Source: Impatiens glandulifera
Taxonomy: Eukaryota; Streptophyta; Magnoliopsida; Ericales; Balsaminaceae
Assembly (NCBI RefSeq): GCF_907164915.1
Contig: NC_061862.1
Coordinates: 78,333,718 to 78,397,717 of the forward strand
Direction: 5' to 3'
Length of the DNA stretch: 64,000 bases
The position numbers and the translations under genes are program-made. Of this stretch, positions 24,657 through 41,214 are shown piece after piece. Below the pieces are notes generated by a model. It ran no database searches. It saw nothing but the letters and a program-made list of their open reading frames with translations, and was not told the origin of the DNA. Numbering within the stretch: the first letter of the stretch is position 1; every line of letters starts with the position of its first letter.

Positions 24657-25966
24657 TATTATTTTCTTTCTATTTCATTATTCTTCGGTCTTTTTTTTTA
24701 TCTTGATGCGGGTTAAGTTAAAAGTCGTTTTAATCCCATTATTATCCCCGCAACATTACAGTAGATTACTAGAAAAGAAGGGTAAGGAAATGTAATTGAT
24801 GAATTGGAAAGATTAAAGTGTGATTAAGTAAGGGTTTAGTTAGATCAAGTGATGAATGATATGATAATTCAACTCTATACTTCATAGCTTTTTGGAATTT
24901 AAATTCTTTTTATGCCAATTCTCTTAATTTTTTGGCTTTATTTGGTTTCATCTTTTATTTATGTATTTTTATTTTTATTATTTGAAATTAGTTTATTTTA
25001 TTGAAGAAGTTATTATGCTGGTAATATTTTGTCATAATGAGAAAAAAAAAAAAAATCACTTTAGCTTGAGTTATGTATGTGTATGTTTATTTTACATTTT
25101 AGTTTTCATATAAAATTAATATTTATTATTTTAAGTTTATTACATAGGGTAGCTTAAAAATATTTAGTTGAGATTGTTGTGGGATAATTCTTTAAATTGT
25201 TTGAGAATTTTCAAATAATTTTAAATATAGAGCTAGTTTGATTTTTTTTTTTTTTTACTAATTTTGATTTATTATCGTATATTATTTTTTCTTTCTAGCA
25301 TGACACCTATAATTAGGAAGTCTTAATTCTATTTGAGTTATTTGAATAATTATCCATTTCAATTGGTTGTATCTTAATAATTATTTAGATATAATTATAT
25401 ACATTCAATTTAAAAAATAAATAAATAATAAAATTATATACTATAACATTAATATAATAACAATTGGAATATTTTTTTTTAATATATCAAATTTATTCGT
25501 TAATCATAATACTAATTAATTATTTATCCTAATAAATTGATTAATATATTATATATTTTATCAAAATTGGAATCACATATTATTGAGTTCAGATTTTATG
25601 GTAACTATTTCTCAATCAAAATATGTTTACTTTATTTTGATAAGTTTAAATATAAAGAAACATTATAATCATCTAACCTATTTAAAATTCAAATATAATA
25701 AAAATATATTATATAACCCAACATTAAACAAGCTCCTAATTATATCATTCAGTTTTAAACTAGTTAAATTTCTAAATGAACTGAAACCTAAAATCTTAAT
25801 TACTCTCAAATACTCAAAATAAATAAATAAAAAAAACCCAGTAAAACTTAATAATTTAGTTAAAGATAAAATAAAATAAAAAAAATATTCTCAACAAATT
25901 AGTCTGTTTTGATGGTACTTTCATCATCAGATTAGCTTGGCGATTCTCTCTCTCCTCTCTCTAACA
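24657..25966. other. Spacer between NIPA and EI24 genes
   Basis: It holds the NIPA 3' flank (candidate polyadenylation region 24660-25100) and the EI24 upstream region. The body is AT-rich with no gene. A pyrimidine-rich stretch (TTCTCTCTCTCCTCTCTC near 25943-25961) lies just before the EI24 start codon and is probably the 5' leader. Confidence 0.4.
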
Positions 25967-30742
<4,776 letters not shown>

Positions 30743-31760
30743 GCCAAAGAAAAGGTGCCATCTGAAGAAGGTATGTCATAAAACTTATAATGAGCATATT
30801 TGAAAATGGTTTTATTCTTATTGGTTTCTCATTTGGATGTTTCTAAGAGCTCGATTGAAGTTGGATTTTTTTGGGGTTTGTTTTATCAAAATCTTCCGAT
30901 CACTCAATTCAGTCACTAAAATATCCTTACTATATTATAATAATTTAACAAATTAAAAACTCAAATAACTTAAAAAAAACTAATAAAATTCCCAAATAAT
31001 CTAACATCAAACCAGCTTCAAATATTCGGGATGTTTGATTAAAATTTTGTCTTCATTAGGTTTTTTTCTCTCTAAATGGCTGGGAAATGACACAGCTCTT
31101 TTGAAAACAAGAAGAGTCATTTGATACGATTGTAGATAGCGATATATTATGTGACGCCACTTTGATTGATTCTTTCGGCTTACTTCTATGATGCCAAATT
31201 AGTGTTAATATTTACAATTATTTTGTTTGGGTTCATTTATAATGTTATGCTACAAACTTAAACTATATCTACCATATTTGAAAGAAATTATTGCATTCTG
31301 TGTTATGTAGGTACAAGGAAATGCTCAAATATTCATTGTACATATGGATAAATTAATTCTTATTGCTCAATATTATCTTCTATAGAGAAAGTTATTTGAT
31401 ATTATCTGTTTATTTTATTCTTTTCTGTGAACTTAACAAATTATCATTTATATATGGGCTCCAAAGTAAAGTTTATAGTTTTAAACATACAAGTTATCAC
31501 GATTTTAACTGGTGTTTTTTTTTTTTTTTCTAAATAAGAATTAAACATGAAAATTTTGATGTTTTAGACAAGTTTTTTTTTCTTGAAATTTGTTAGGTTT
31601 GATATTGTTATCTATCCTTGTGAATTGTACGTTTTCTTTTTATATTAAACTGCACCATTAATATATCATCCCATACAATTAATTTTTAACTTGGGCCTTG
31701 TTTTATAAGGATTATTTGAAATTTTTTAAATAATTCATCGTCCTCTTACCAATCTCTTAA

Positions 31761-31807
<47 letters not shown>

Positions 31808-32035
31808 AGGATAATAATAAAAAATTAAAAGTGATGCAATACTCACCTGTTGGAATTAAAGATTTTTTAAATTGATATTACTTCATATATATATATAATT
31901 TTAAATATAATAACTTTATTTGAATTATAATTAATTAATTATATACAGTATTTGTGTTTCTATATAATTTTATAATGGTATAATTATTTTTTAAATTATT
32001 TAATTTTTTATTTATTAATTACAATTTTAAAGGAC
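30743..32035. other. EI24 3' region and AT-rich spacer
   Basis: The first 450 bases probably hold the EI24 3' UTR, possibly split by an intron (GTATGT near 30770, acceptor ATTAG near 31060). A foldback-like stretch at about 30848-31022 has ends GAGCTCGATTGAAGTTGG and CAAACCAGCTTC that are partly inverted. (TA)n lies at about 31767-31803. No gene. Confidence 0.35.
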
Positions 32036-32386
32036 AAATTATCCGTGCCTCTTTAATTACTCTGATCATTTATTTTTTAGTCTTTAAATTAATTTTTAAA
32101 ACAAATCGTTTCTTCAACTTTTAAAAAGGTTACCAACTATCCTTTCGTCAAATTTTTAGTTAAACATAATGGTTTAAATTTAAAATATTAATTTTTATAT
32201 ATTATTTTTAATAATTATTTTTTATATTTATATATATAATTATTAAATCTCTTTTATATATATATACCTGTAAAATTTATTTTTATATTTATATAATTAT
32301 TAAATTTCTTATATATAAATAATATATATTATTTATTTTTATCTATACATATCTATATCTATATAAAACACAGTTTAAAAATAATT

Positions 32387-32452
<66 letters not shown>

Positions 32453-32645
32453 TCTTTAATTATTAAATTATATATATATATATATAAATAATATTTATAT
32501 AATATATATTTTAAAAAATAATTTGAGAGTTAAAGATAATTGAATAGTTAAAAAAGTCATCATTAATTTTAACCCTCAAATTATTTTTTAAAATATAAAT
32601 TATATAAATATTATATCTATAAAAATTAATGATAAAAGATAATAT

Positions 32646-32682
<37 letters not shown>

Positions 32683-33033
32683 AATTATTTTTGAACTTTG
32701 TTTTATATAGATATAAATATATAAAAATAAATAATATATATTATCTATAAATTAAAGAGATTTAATAATTATATAAATATAAAAATGAATTTTAAAAGAT
32801 ATATAAATATTATATATGTAAAGAAATTTTATAATTATATATATATATATATATATAATAATTAAAGATAATATATAAAAAAATAATATTTGAACAGTTA
32901 TATTTGAATTAAAAAGTTGACGTAAGGGCTATTAACGATCTTTTAAGAAGTTGAAAGGGTAATTTGTTTTAAAAAAAAATTTTAGAACTAAAATTAAGTA
33001 ATCGAAATAATTAAAGGACCGTTCAAATAATTT
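32036..33033. repeat. 1-kb foldback (long terminal inverted repeats meeting near 32540)
   Basis: The left side from 32036 (AAATTATCCGTGCCTC, then CTTCAACTTTTAAAAAGG) pairs along its whole length with the right side ending at 33033 (complement AAATTATTTGAACGGTCC, then CTTCAACTTCTTAAAAG). The inner part also pairs around 32552: AATTTGAGAGTTAAAGATAA against complementary ATTTTAACCCTCAAATT. Several (TA)n tracts lie inside at 32394-32449, 32659-32681 and 32839-32862. It has no coding capacity; a foldback-type MITE is the likely nature. Confidence 0.7.
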
Positions 33034-33249
33034 ACTATATTCCAAATAACCAAACATTAAAATAAGAACAATATAATCTTGATTTTTTTTAGTTTTAAAA
33101 AAAAATTATCACATCACTATTATTTACTTTATTTTTTAAATATTATATGATATTTTGATAATTCATTCTTATAAAATTTTCAAATAATTTATTTTTTTAT
33201 CAAACAATTTTATTTCAAAACAAAATTCTGAGATCAAACTAGTTCTAAG

Positions 33250-34690
33250 GGAACATGAAGAATCTAGACCGTTCATCATTTATCAAAGAAATTTCAATAA
33301 CTGGGCTATGATGGGATTGGACGGAGGGGACCCATTCATTTTCTTGTCGTTCCTTCAAACAGTATTTTTTTTAAAAAATTATTTAAATAATTTTGTTTTT
33401 TTAATAGAAAATATTTTAATTTATAAAATTATAATTAACCAATAATAAAATTTTAGAGATTATATATATAAACTTATTTAAGACCTTGTTTGGATTGGGG
33501 TTATTGTAATAATTTAGAAGTGGAAAATGAGTAATGATTGGTGATAATTTTGAGGACATGAGAATATTTTTAGTAAAATTACTTAAAAGGTATTGATATA
33601 TAATAATAAAGTAATAAATAGTAATTTAAAATAAAAAGTATTTTAGTATTTTTGGTAATGAATTAAGTGATGTGATTGATGAGAGGAGAAATAAAAAAAT
33701 ATTTGAGTATATTGAGTTATTTAAATAACTCCAACAGAACCAGGCCTAATAAGTCCTTAAAATAATTATATAAAAGAATGAGGTTAGTTGTAGATATTTT
33801 TTCTTTTATTTCTAATTATTTTATTCAACTAACTTGATAAAATATTGTTACAATAATAAGTCTAGTTTAACTAAGTTAAAAAAAAATTGTTCATATAATT
33901 ATAAGTTTGAATTTTATAACTACTAAAACAATATTATTAATAAAAGTTTGAAAAAAAATGAATTTTTAAGTATATATAAACTAGTTTGATTAGTTTATAA
34001 TCTTAATAAATTGTTAAATTAGTTTGAACAAATAAGTCAGTCGAATAAATAAAAACAAATTTAAACTTAAAAGAAAACATAATTAATGATTTTTTTTGAA
34101 TATATTGAATATTATCAAATATATTTAAGGTGTTTGTTGAATAAATTAAACATGGTAGAGCTTATAATTCTAAACATGAAAAAAGTAAGAATATACTAAT
34201 TTAAGCTTTATAATTTGTTAAATTAAATTTTAACTTATTTAAATAAACTTTGAATTATTAAAAAGAAATCTATTGGTGTTGATTAAAATAAATTGTGTTT
34301 TTTTTTTGTTGTTTTTTTTTAAATTGAGTGAAATAATATTTAGTTATAATTTAATTATTTCTTAATATTTTACATGTTTATTATTGCTGTTTAGTTTTTG
34401 TATTTAATTCAACTATAACCTAACATCATTTAATTCATATTTTTTTTATTATATTCAATTAATTAATTATAATATTATAATATTCTTTTAAAATATATAT
34501 TATAGGATCAAAATCACAAACTAACATTAATAAATAAATATTTATTTAACTAACATTTTTATTTAATTGTTTATTTAAAATAAGAGGAATCTTGACCGTC
34601 CATCACTCATCAAAGAAAATTCAATAACTGGCTATGATGTGATTGAACGGAGGGACCCATTCATTTTCCTGTCTTTTCCTCAAACAGTAA
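33250..34690 (+). repeat. Pair of ~110-bp direct repeats flanking 1.2 kb
   Basis: Copies at 33250-33364 and 34582-34690 are about 85-90 percent identical over a distinctly less AT-rich stretch: GACCGT(T/C)CATCA, TCAATAACTGG, GCTATGATG, then GGACCCATTCATTTTC and TCAAACAGTA. Everything around them is AT-rich spacer. They do not start TG or end CA, so they are not typical LTRs. Confidence 0.8.
33482..33746 (+). mobile_element. Tourist-like MITE (GACCTTGTTTGGATTGGGG ends)
   Basis: It starts GACCTTGTTTGGATTGGGG and ends CTCCAACAGAACCAGGCC; the ends are imperfect inverted repeats about 25 bp long. TAA precedes (33479-33481) and follows (33747-33749). Length is 265 bp, no coding capacity. Confidence 0.65.
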
Positions 34691-36723
34691 ATCTCTTAAT
34701 AACATAAAAAAATTTATAAAATCAAAAAATAATTCAACTTTAACCTAATAAACTCTAAATAATTTATCAATTAAAATATATTTAAATATTAATATATTTT
34801 AAATTATTTTACAAATAACTCAATTTTTCATAATTTTATACAACAAGATTATTTAATTCTAAATAATTGTTTAAATAATTCAAATCATATAAGATTGGTT
34901 CTTTTTGAATTTTAAAAAAACTTAACAAGAAATAATTTTTTAATAAATTATTTCTTAACAATTATATTACTCATTTCATTAACTAAAATATTAAAATACT
35001 AAAATAATTTTTATTTTAAATTATTATATTATATTTTATTTATATATCAATATCTTTTAAGTCTTTTAAAAAAAATATTCATAGCCTCCTCAAAGTTATT
35101 ATCCAAACATTATTTTTTTCACATTCTAAGTTTTAAAAAAAATTCTAATTCGAAAAAAACTATGAAGATAAATAATGAATTGTAAAATATAAATGAGATG
35201 AAATATTTGCCTTAATTATTTAGTTTAGGTCATAGGAGGGAGAGAAGGCACAAAAAATGAAGTGAAAAATGATTAAGCAATGAAAATGATAAAGACAGAC
35301 ACTGACTTCAACCATAACCCACAAAAGTCAATAAATTTAAATTTATAAATAAATAAGTCAGTATCAGTCTCTCTGATTTCTTCATTCACATGTAGAGAGA
35401 TAATTTGAGAGATAATTTATTGATTTATTTGAAAAAATAACTTAATTTATTATAAAAATATTGATTTTTTTTTTTATCAAATAGTATTAATTATTTTAAT
35501 AGTTATAAAAATTATTAAATAAAAAACCAAGATCAAACAAACTGATTGTTTATCTTTATATATAGTTAATCATGAGATGGACTTTATTATTATTATTATT
35601 TTTTACAATCCCACTTTCTTAAAGTATATGCCAATAATGTCATTATATCCTATCTTGCAATTTTTTATTAATAAAATTATCACTTTAGTTATTGAAATAA
35701 AGAATAAAAATAAATATTGATTGTGGATGAGTTTGAGAGGTGATTGATATTTTTTTTAGTAAAAAGATTTAAAATATATGGATATATATTAATAAAATAA
35801 AAAATAATATTTTAATATTTTAATTTAATGATAAAAAAGTGGAGTGATATTTAATTTTTGTTAGATAATTTAAATAACCAAAACCAAAAAAGTACCAACT
35901 ATAAGAGTATTGACTAAAAAAATAACCATAATTATATTCATTTGTTTTATTAAAAATATTTTAAATTCAAGTTAACTTTATAAAAAAATATCATTTTTCA
36001 TAGAAATTTGGTTTCCCATGTATAAAGAGAAACAGTGTGTAAGAGGGAAAAAAAAGGAGACTGGTTTGGCTTTCATTTCTGTCATAAAGCAAAAGGAATC
36101 CAAAGACACGGGCTAGTTTGATTCCCAAAATACTCTGTCATACACCTTTCAAATCTGCACCTTTATTATAGCATAACTAAAATCCTAAAATCAAACTAAA
36201 CCTTATATTATATGAGATTAATTTTAAGAGCTAGGTAGAGGTTGAGTTTTTTAATACCCTTATTTAAATATTTTTTTTTAAATCCAATAAAATTAAAAAA
36301 ACATCAAATTTCAATTTTGTAATCATATCTTAATTAAAATCCCAAAAAATAAATATAATTTTAGTCGCTTTCCTTCATCATGCAAACAAATCAAATTACT
36401 ATAATATACAAGTTTTTTTTTTCTCCTTCATCTAGCTGTCTCTTTAAATCAAACTATTTGAATTACATCTTCAAAACCCGACAACAATCTAGAAAAATCT
36501 TCAAATGACAATTCAAAAAAAAAAATTAATGACAATTTTTTAATTACTTGTATGGTGGTGATCATCCCTTGGCAGCTAGCTTCATTAATATTCCTTCAAT
36601 CCTTTTTAAATGTCTGAAAAAAATAAAAAATAAACATTCATCACAATTTCCCAATAATCATTCTTACAATAATTCTCGAACCAAACAATAATTAAAAATT
36701 AAAAATCTGACCTTACACTGTCA
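34691..36723. other. AT-rich spacer with TCP8 3' region
   Basis: No gene is visible. A less AT-rich island at about 36040-36180 (GGTTTGGCTTTCATTTCTGTC, AGACACGGGCTAG) stands out and could be a conserved non-coding stretch. The TCP8 3' UTR probably covers the last few hundred bases, given a CAAT/AATAAT-rich stretch downstream of its stop on the minus strand. Confidence 0.35.
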
Positions 36724-38295
36724 CTAAGAGCTGTTTGGATCATCTTCTTCATCATCATCTTCATCTCCACTGTCGGTCGCTTGATTCTGTTGTTGGTTTT
36801 GTTGGGTTTGTTGATTTTGTCGATGATGATGATTTTCCATTGGATGGTTTTGGTTTTGATCAGAATTCATATTCAACCCACCTCTTGAATTATTATAAGC
36901 ATTCATTGCTGCCAACATACCTAGATTTGTCTCCGGTATACCTAACCCTAGATGCTGCGACGGTTGTTGTTGCTGGTTGTTGTTTTGTTGCATGAACATG
37001 GAACCAAGTTGAAGTGGGTTTGTTCTTCCTCCTTGAAACTCAATATTTCCCGGCGGAAGATTGAATCTTGGCATTAAATGTAATTGATTCCCACTAACCG
37101 CAGTTGGAAAAGGCCACATTTGTGGTTGCTGTTGTTGTTGATGATCTGATTGATTAGAACCAGATATAATCGGTCCTGCAGCTAGGGTTTGGTTTATACC
37201 AGTACCACCTGTATTAACCGGCATCATCCAGATAGTTCCGGTTCCTGTACTCGTCGGTGCCGGCGCAACCGCCCACATAGCACCGGCAGGCATCATGGTA
37301 TTAGCATGATGCCTTAACATGTTAATAGTTGGTTGTGTTTGTGGTTCTGTTTGTCCTGTTTTGAATTGTTTATTCGTCGGAGAATTAGCTGACCCACCTG
37401 AACCAACCGATGATGCTTGTTGATGTGAGTGTGAGTGGGTGTCGTCTTTGAATAAATCTTCCCGGAATCTTTTTCTCAAGTAGTTGTCGGGGGAAGACGA
37501 TGATTCGATTCCTCCGCCGCTGTTTCCGCCGTCTGCGGCGGAACTGGGTATGGTGTCGTTGATCTGATCAACAGTTAATAGATGGGGATGATGATGTTGA
37601 TGAAACCCTAGCATTTGAGAGAAACCAGCTGGTGATCCTTCTTCGTAATTCCTTTGTGAAAGGGCTAATGAGCTGAAAAATGAATGAGGAGCTGATTTTG
37701 ATGGGCCGGCGGAGATGGTTGAACCTGAGCTACGAAGAGAGACGTTAAGTGTTGAGAAGTTGGCCGGAATTGTACCAGTTCCGGTGACGGCAATAATGGT
37801 GGGCTCCGCTTGTTGTAGTAACCACTCGATTGTTTCGCCGTCTGATTTATGCCCAAGTTCTCTCGTCAGCTGAAAGACCCGAGCAGCACAGGCGGCCGGC
37901 ATTCGGATCCGCCGTCCACGTCCATCAACCTTAGTATGTCGATCCTTCGCCGGACGTTTCGCCGGCGGAGCTGTGATCTGGGTCGATTGTGCATCTCTTT
38001 TTGGAGTTTCCGATTCGATGTTGTCGGATCGGGTGGCTATAGCTAGAGAAGCATCAAGCTGTTGATTCTGCGGCGGCGGTGGCGGCGGAGTTGGGGAGGC
38101 GGTGGATGATGAAGATGAAATGAAAGGTGGATGTGAACGGGCGGAGGAATCGAAAGGAGGTGGTGGTGGAGGATGTGAACGGTTCAGATGAGGAGAGAGA
38201 GAATGATGGTTCTGATGATGGTGGTGATGAGTGGTGGTTGCGGCGGTGGTGGGATTGTTTTGTTTATTTGAATTCTGCAAATCTGTAAGCTCCAT
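36724..38295 (-). CDS. TCP8: Class I TCP transcription factor, TCP8-like
   Basis: A single coding exon of 523 residues. The class I TCP domain is at about residues 117-175: basic part [18 protein letters not shown], then helix [17 protein letters not shown], loop, and second helix [12 protein letters not shown], followed by the class I extension [20 protein letters not shown]. Class I members bind GTGGGNCC-type sites and regulate growth, cell division and immunity genes in the nucleus. TCP8-type marks outside the domain are MELTDLQN at the start, [11 protein letters not shown] before the basic region, [37 protein letters not shown] and an acidic end ([12 protein letters not shown]). It is longer than Arabidopsis TCP8 because of His-, Pro- and Gln-rich runs. 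The start at 38295 is chosen by match to family; an upstream in-frame Met exists at 38550. Confidence 0.95.
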   Translation of the reverse strand: MELTDLQNSNKQNNPTTAATTTHHHHHQNHHSLSPHLNRSHPPPPPPFDSSARSHPPFISSSSSTASPTPPPPPPQNQQLDASLAIATRSDNIESETPKRDAQSTQITAPPAKRPAKDRHTKVDGRGRRIRMPAACAARVFQLTRELGHKSDGETIEWLLQQAEPTIIAVTGTGTIPANFSTLNVSLRSSGSTISAGPSKSAPHSFFSSLALSQRNYEEGSPAGFSQMLGFHQHHHPHLLTVDQINDTIPSSAADGGNSGGGIESSSSPDNYLRKRFREDLFKDDTHSHSHQQASSVGSGGSANSPTNKQFKTGQTEPQTQPTINMLRHHANTMMPAGAMWAVAPAPTSTGTGTIWMMPVNTGGTGINQTLAAGPIISGSNQSDHQQQQQPQMWPFPTAVSGNQLHLMPRFNLPPGNIEFQGGRTNPLQLGSMFMQQNNNQQQQPSQHLGLGIPETNLGMLAAMNAYNNSRGGLNMNSDQNQNHPMENHHHRQNQQTQQNQQQNQATDSGDEDDDEEDDPNSS

Positions 38296-38633
38296 GTGGG
38301 GCTTCAGATGGGTCTGCTTCTCCTTCTTTATTTTATATATTTTTATTATTATTATTTGAACCCTTCTTTCTTCATCCCCATGAACCCTATATTTCCATTG
38401 CTGCAGAAAAGGAGAGAAAGAGAGAGAAAAAAAAAACCTTTTGATCCTTGCAGAGCTCTGGACTGACCTAACTTGTAGTTTGGCGGGTGTGTCCACAGAT
38501 TGACTATTTTTTTCAATTGCAAGAGAGAGGAGAGAGAAAGTGGGGACCAAGGTTTGAAGAGAGAGAGAGAAAATGAATGAACGAAGAAGACCAGGAAGAA
38601 GAAGAAGATGGCCGTTCGTGGGGTCTCCACTCC

Positions 38634-38640
38634 CTTTATA
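38634..38640 (-). promoter_or_regulatory. Candidate TATA box of the TCP8-like gene
   Basis: TATAAAG on the gene strand, in the context CCCTTATAAAGGG, about 340 bases upstream of the start codon. Transcription would begin near 38600. The leader that follows is rich in GA and CT runs (38555-38570 and 38410-38430). Prediction from sequence only. Confidence 0.5.
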
Positions 38641-38828
38641 AGGGAATCATAAAATTAGACTTTGAGTTAAACCTAACACCGCGTTTTACCCATTCATTTT
38701 TGTTAATGTTACATTATTGCAATTAGCCATATCATTACTCCTTCCTTACCTCCTTAGTTACTTCTCACACTCATTTACTATTATAGTTTATTCAAGTTTA
38801 TAATGTTAATCAAATTAATAACTACTAA

Positions 38829-39200
38829 AGCCTTGTTTGGATTTGAGTTTTTAAAAAAATTTAAAAGGAGAAAAAAATAATGATCGATGATGATTTTGAG
38901 AATGTGATGATTATTTTTTATAAAAAAGACTTAAAGGGTATTAGTATATATAAATAAAATAAAAAATAATAATTTAAAATAAAAAAATATTTTAGTATTT
39001 TGATTAATGAAACGAAAAATAATGATAAAAAAGACTTAAAAGGTATTAGTATATATAAATAAAATAAAAAATAATAATTTAAAATAAAAATATTTTAGTA
39101 TTTTGATTAATGAAACGAGTGATGATATGATTGTTAAGAAGTAATTGATTAAAAAATTAATTTAATTTGAGGTTTTAAAAAACTCAAAAAAACAAACCCT
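38829..39200 (+). mobile_element. Tourist-like MITE with internal ~100-bp duplication
   Basis: Ends AGCCTTGTTTGGATTTGAG and CTCAAAAAAACAAACCCT are imperfect inverted repeats with TAA on both sides (38826-38828 and 39201-39203). Inside, AAAAGACTTAAA(G/A)GGTATTAG and TTTTAGTATTTTGATTAATG occur twice, about 102 bp apart (from 38927 and 39029), explaining its larger size of 372 bp. It lies about 200 bp upstream of the candidate TCP8 TATA box. Confidence 0.65.
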
Positions 39201-41214
39201 TAAGAAAGTTGTTAAAAATATTAAAAATATGTTTCCTCTTCACTTAAAACATCTAAAATTAAGGTGGAAGTAATAATTATGTTCTTAATCAACTTAATGG
39301 AATTATCTTTAACATTAGAAAAAAAATGTTTGAATCAACCAAATTTAGAATGTATTTATTGGGTTGGTTGAATGTTTATTTATTTATATATATTTTATTA
39401 CAACGGTCAAATGTTTTAAAAAAAAATATATTTGGTAACATTATTTTTATTACAGTAAATTTAATAAAAAGTTATTTATTTATTATTTTTCAAATTTAAT
39501 ACAAAGATTTATTTTTACTTTTTATTTTAATATTTTTTAAAAGTAATTATTAATATGAATAATTTCTTTTATTTTGTTATTTTAATTGAGATAAGATTAT
39601 GATAAAATACTATTTTTTTTATAATAATAATGAACTTTAATTTAATATTTTTTTAAAAATCATACTTTTTGATGCATTTATTTTATTATTATTAATATTA
39701 TTTGTTTTATAAATAAAGATGAGAGAGAGTCCAGGGTGGCAGATAGACAGTGCAGGTAAGCATCAGATAAAGCATATAATGCAGTAAGACAGCTCATCCA
39801 AACCAACCCCACACTTTTTTTTTTTTCTTTTTTTTTTAATATTAACTTTTATCATAATAATATTCTCTTTATCTTTTCTTTTCACCTTTCTTTTCTCTTT
39901 TTCTCTCTCTCAAACGTATCTTTTTATTAAAAAAAAAATCTGGCAAAACACTTAAGGACTTGTTTGTTACTGAGTTGTTTGGAAATAATTTATTTTCTAT
40001 TTAATTTGATCATTTCAACGAACTTACAAATAAAAGTATTACTTTCCTATTAATAGCCCATTTCTAAACGTTACAATAATTTATTGTTTAAAAAAGAAAA
40101 TGTATATTTATTTAAATGATTAATTGATCCTATAATTCAAATTATAAGTTTGTTTGATAATAACACTAGTTTCATTAAATTTGATAGTATTTCACATATT
40201 TAAATCCACAATATGTAATATGTTTGATATATGACTTATACGGAATAATTTATTTATTATAATTACTGTAATAGCTTTATTTGTGTTTTCATATAAAATC
40301 AAACCAAACATACCTTATTTATATGACTATTAAAAGAAAAAGAAAAAAATATGTTATGTAACTTTTCAACAACTAAATAATTAAATTCACCAACTCAAAT
40401 ATCAAAATATTCTTACTTTACAATATATATTTATAAGAAACATAAATTTAAATTTATTTTGAATTTCAATATTTTATGAATATGACCCTTACACCGACAG
40501 TCTTAAGAAATATGCAAGTAATAATCCCAAATAGTAACTATACAGTTAGCCTGTTTGCAAAATAGTTAAAAGTTTATTAACTACTCGTATTATTTTTAAT
40601 TTTTTTATTTCAAATATTAATAAAAAGAAGAAGAATTAAAAGCAGTATAATTATTATACAAATTGGTTGTAAACTAGGATTAATTTAAGTTAGTTGTTGA
40701 AGCTATATTTTTTCAAAAATAAATAATTTGTTTATATTGACAACTGTATCTAACCAATATAATTTATTAATCAATGTTAATTAGCATAGATTATTTGTGC
40801 TCATGAACTTTTATAAGGATTTGTATGATTTTTTAAATATAAATGATTAAAATATCTTTTTTTATATTTAAACTTAAAATTAAATAAATTAAAACAATAA
40901 TATTTTGTCATTTAAAAAAAATGAGCTTGTCATGATCACAAATACTAACTATTTATGAGTTAACTTGGTTTAAAATAGCTAATTGATACTATATATATTA
41001 AAATCAATAAGAAGTAATTATATGATAAAAATAGTATTATTAGTAAATTTACAAATCAAGATTTTCTTTTTTTTTATTTCTCTAAGATAAAGTTATAAAT
41101 TAATTAACAAAGACAATCTTAATTTTTTTTTACCCTTGATTGATTTTTTATCCTAATTTTGTATGATTAGAATAATTCTATAAATTTTCAGTGGATTGTT
41201 TGTTATTCATATCC
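39201..41214. other. AT-rich spacer upstream of the TCP8-like gene
   Basis: No gene is visible. A less AT-rich island at about 39718-39815 (GAGAGTCCAGGGTGGCAGATA, then GTGCAGGTAAGCATC, then CCAAACCAACCCCACAC) is 1.1 kb upstream of the TCP8 candidate TATA box and might be a distal regulatory block. CTTTTCTCTTTTTCTCTCTC follows at 39890-39912. Confidence 0.35.

Noticed and set aside
36735..36995. Plus-strand frame opposite the TCP8 C-terminus
   Set aside because: It reflects the Gln/Asn/Asp-rich codons of TCP8 read backwards.
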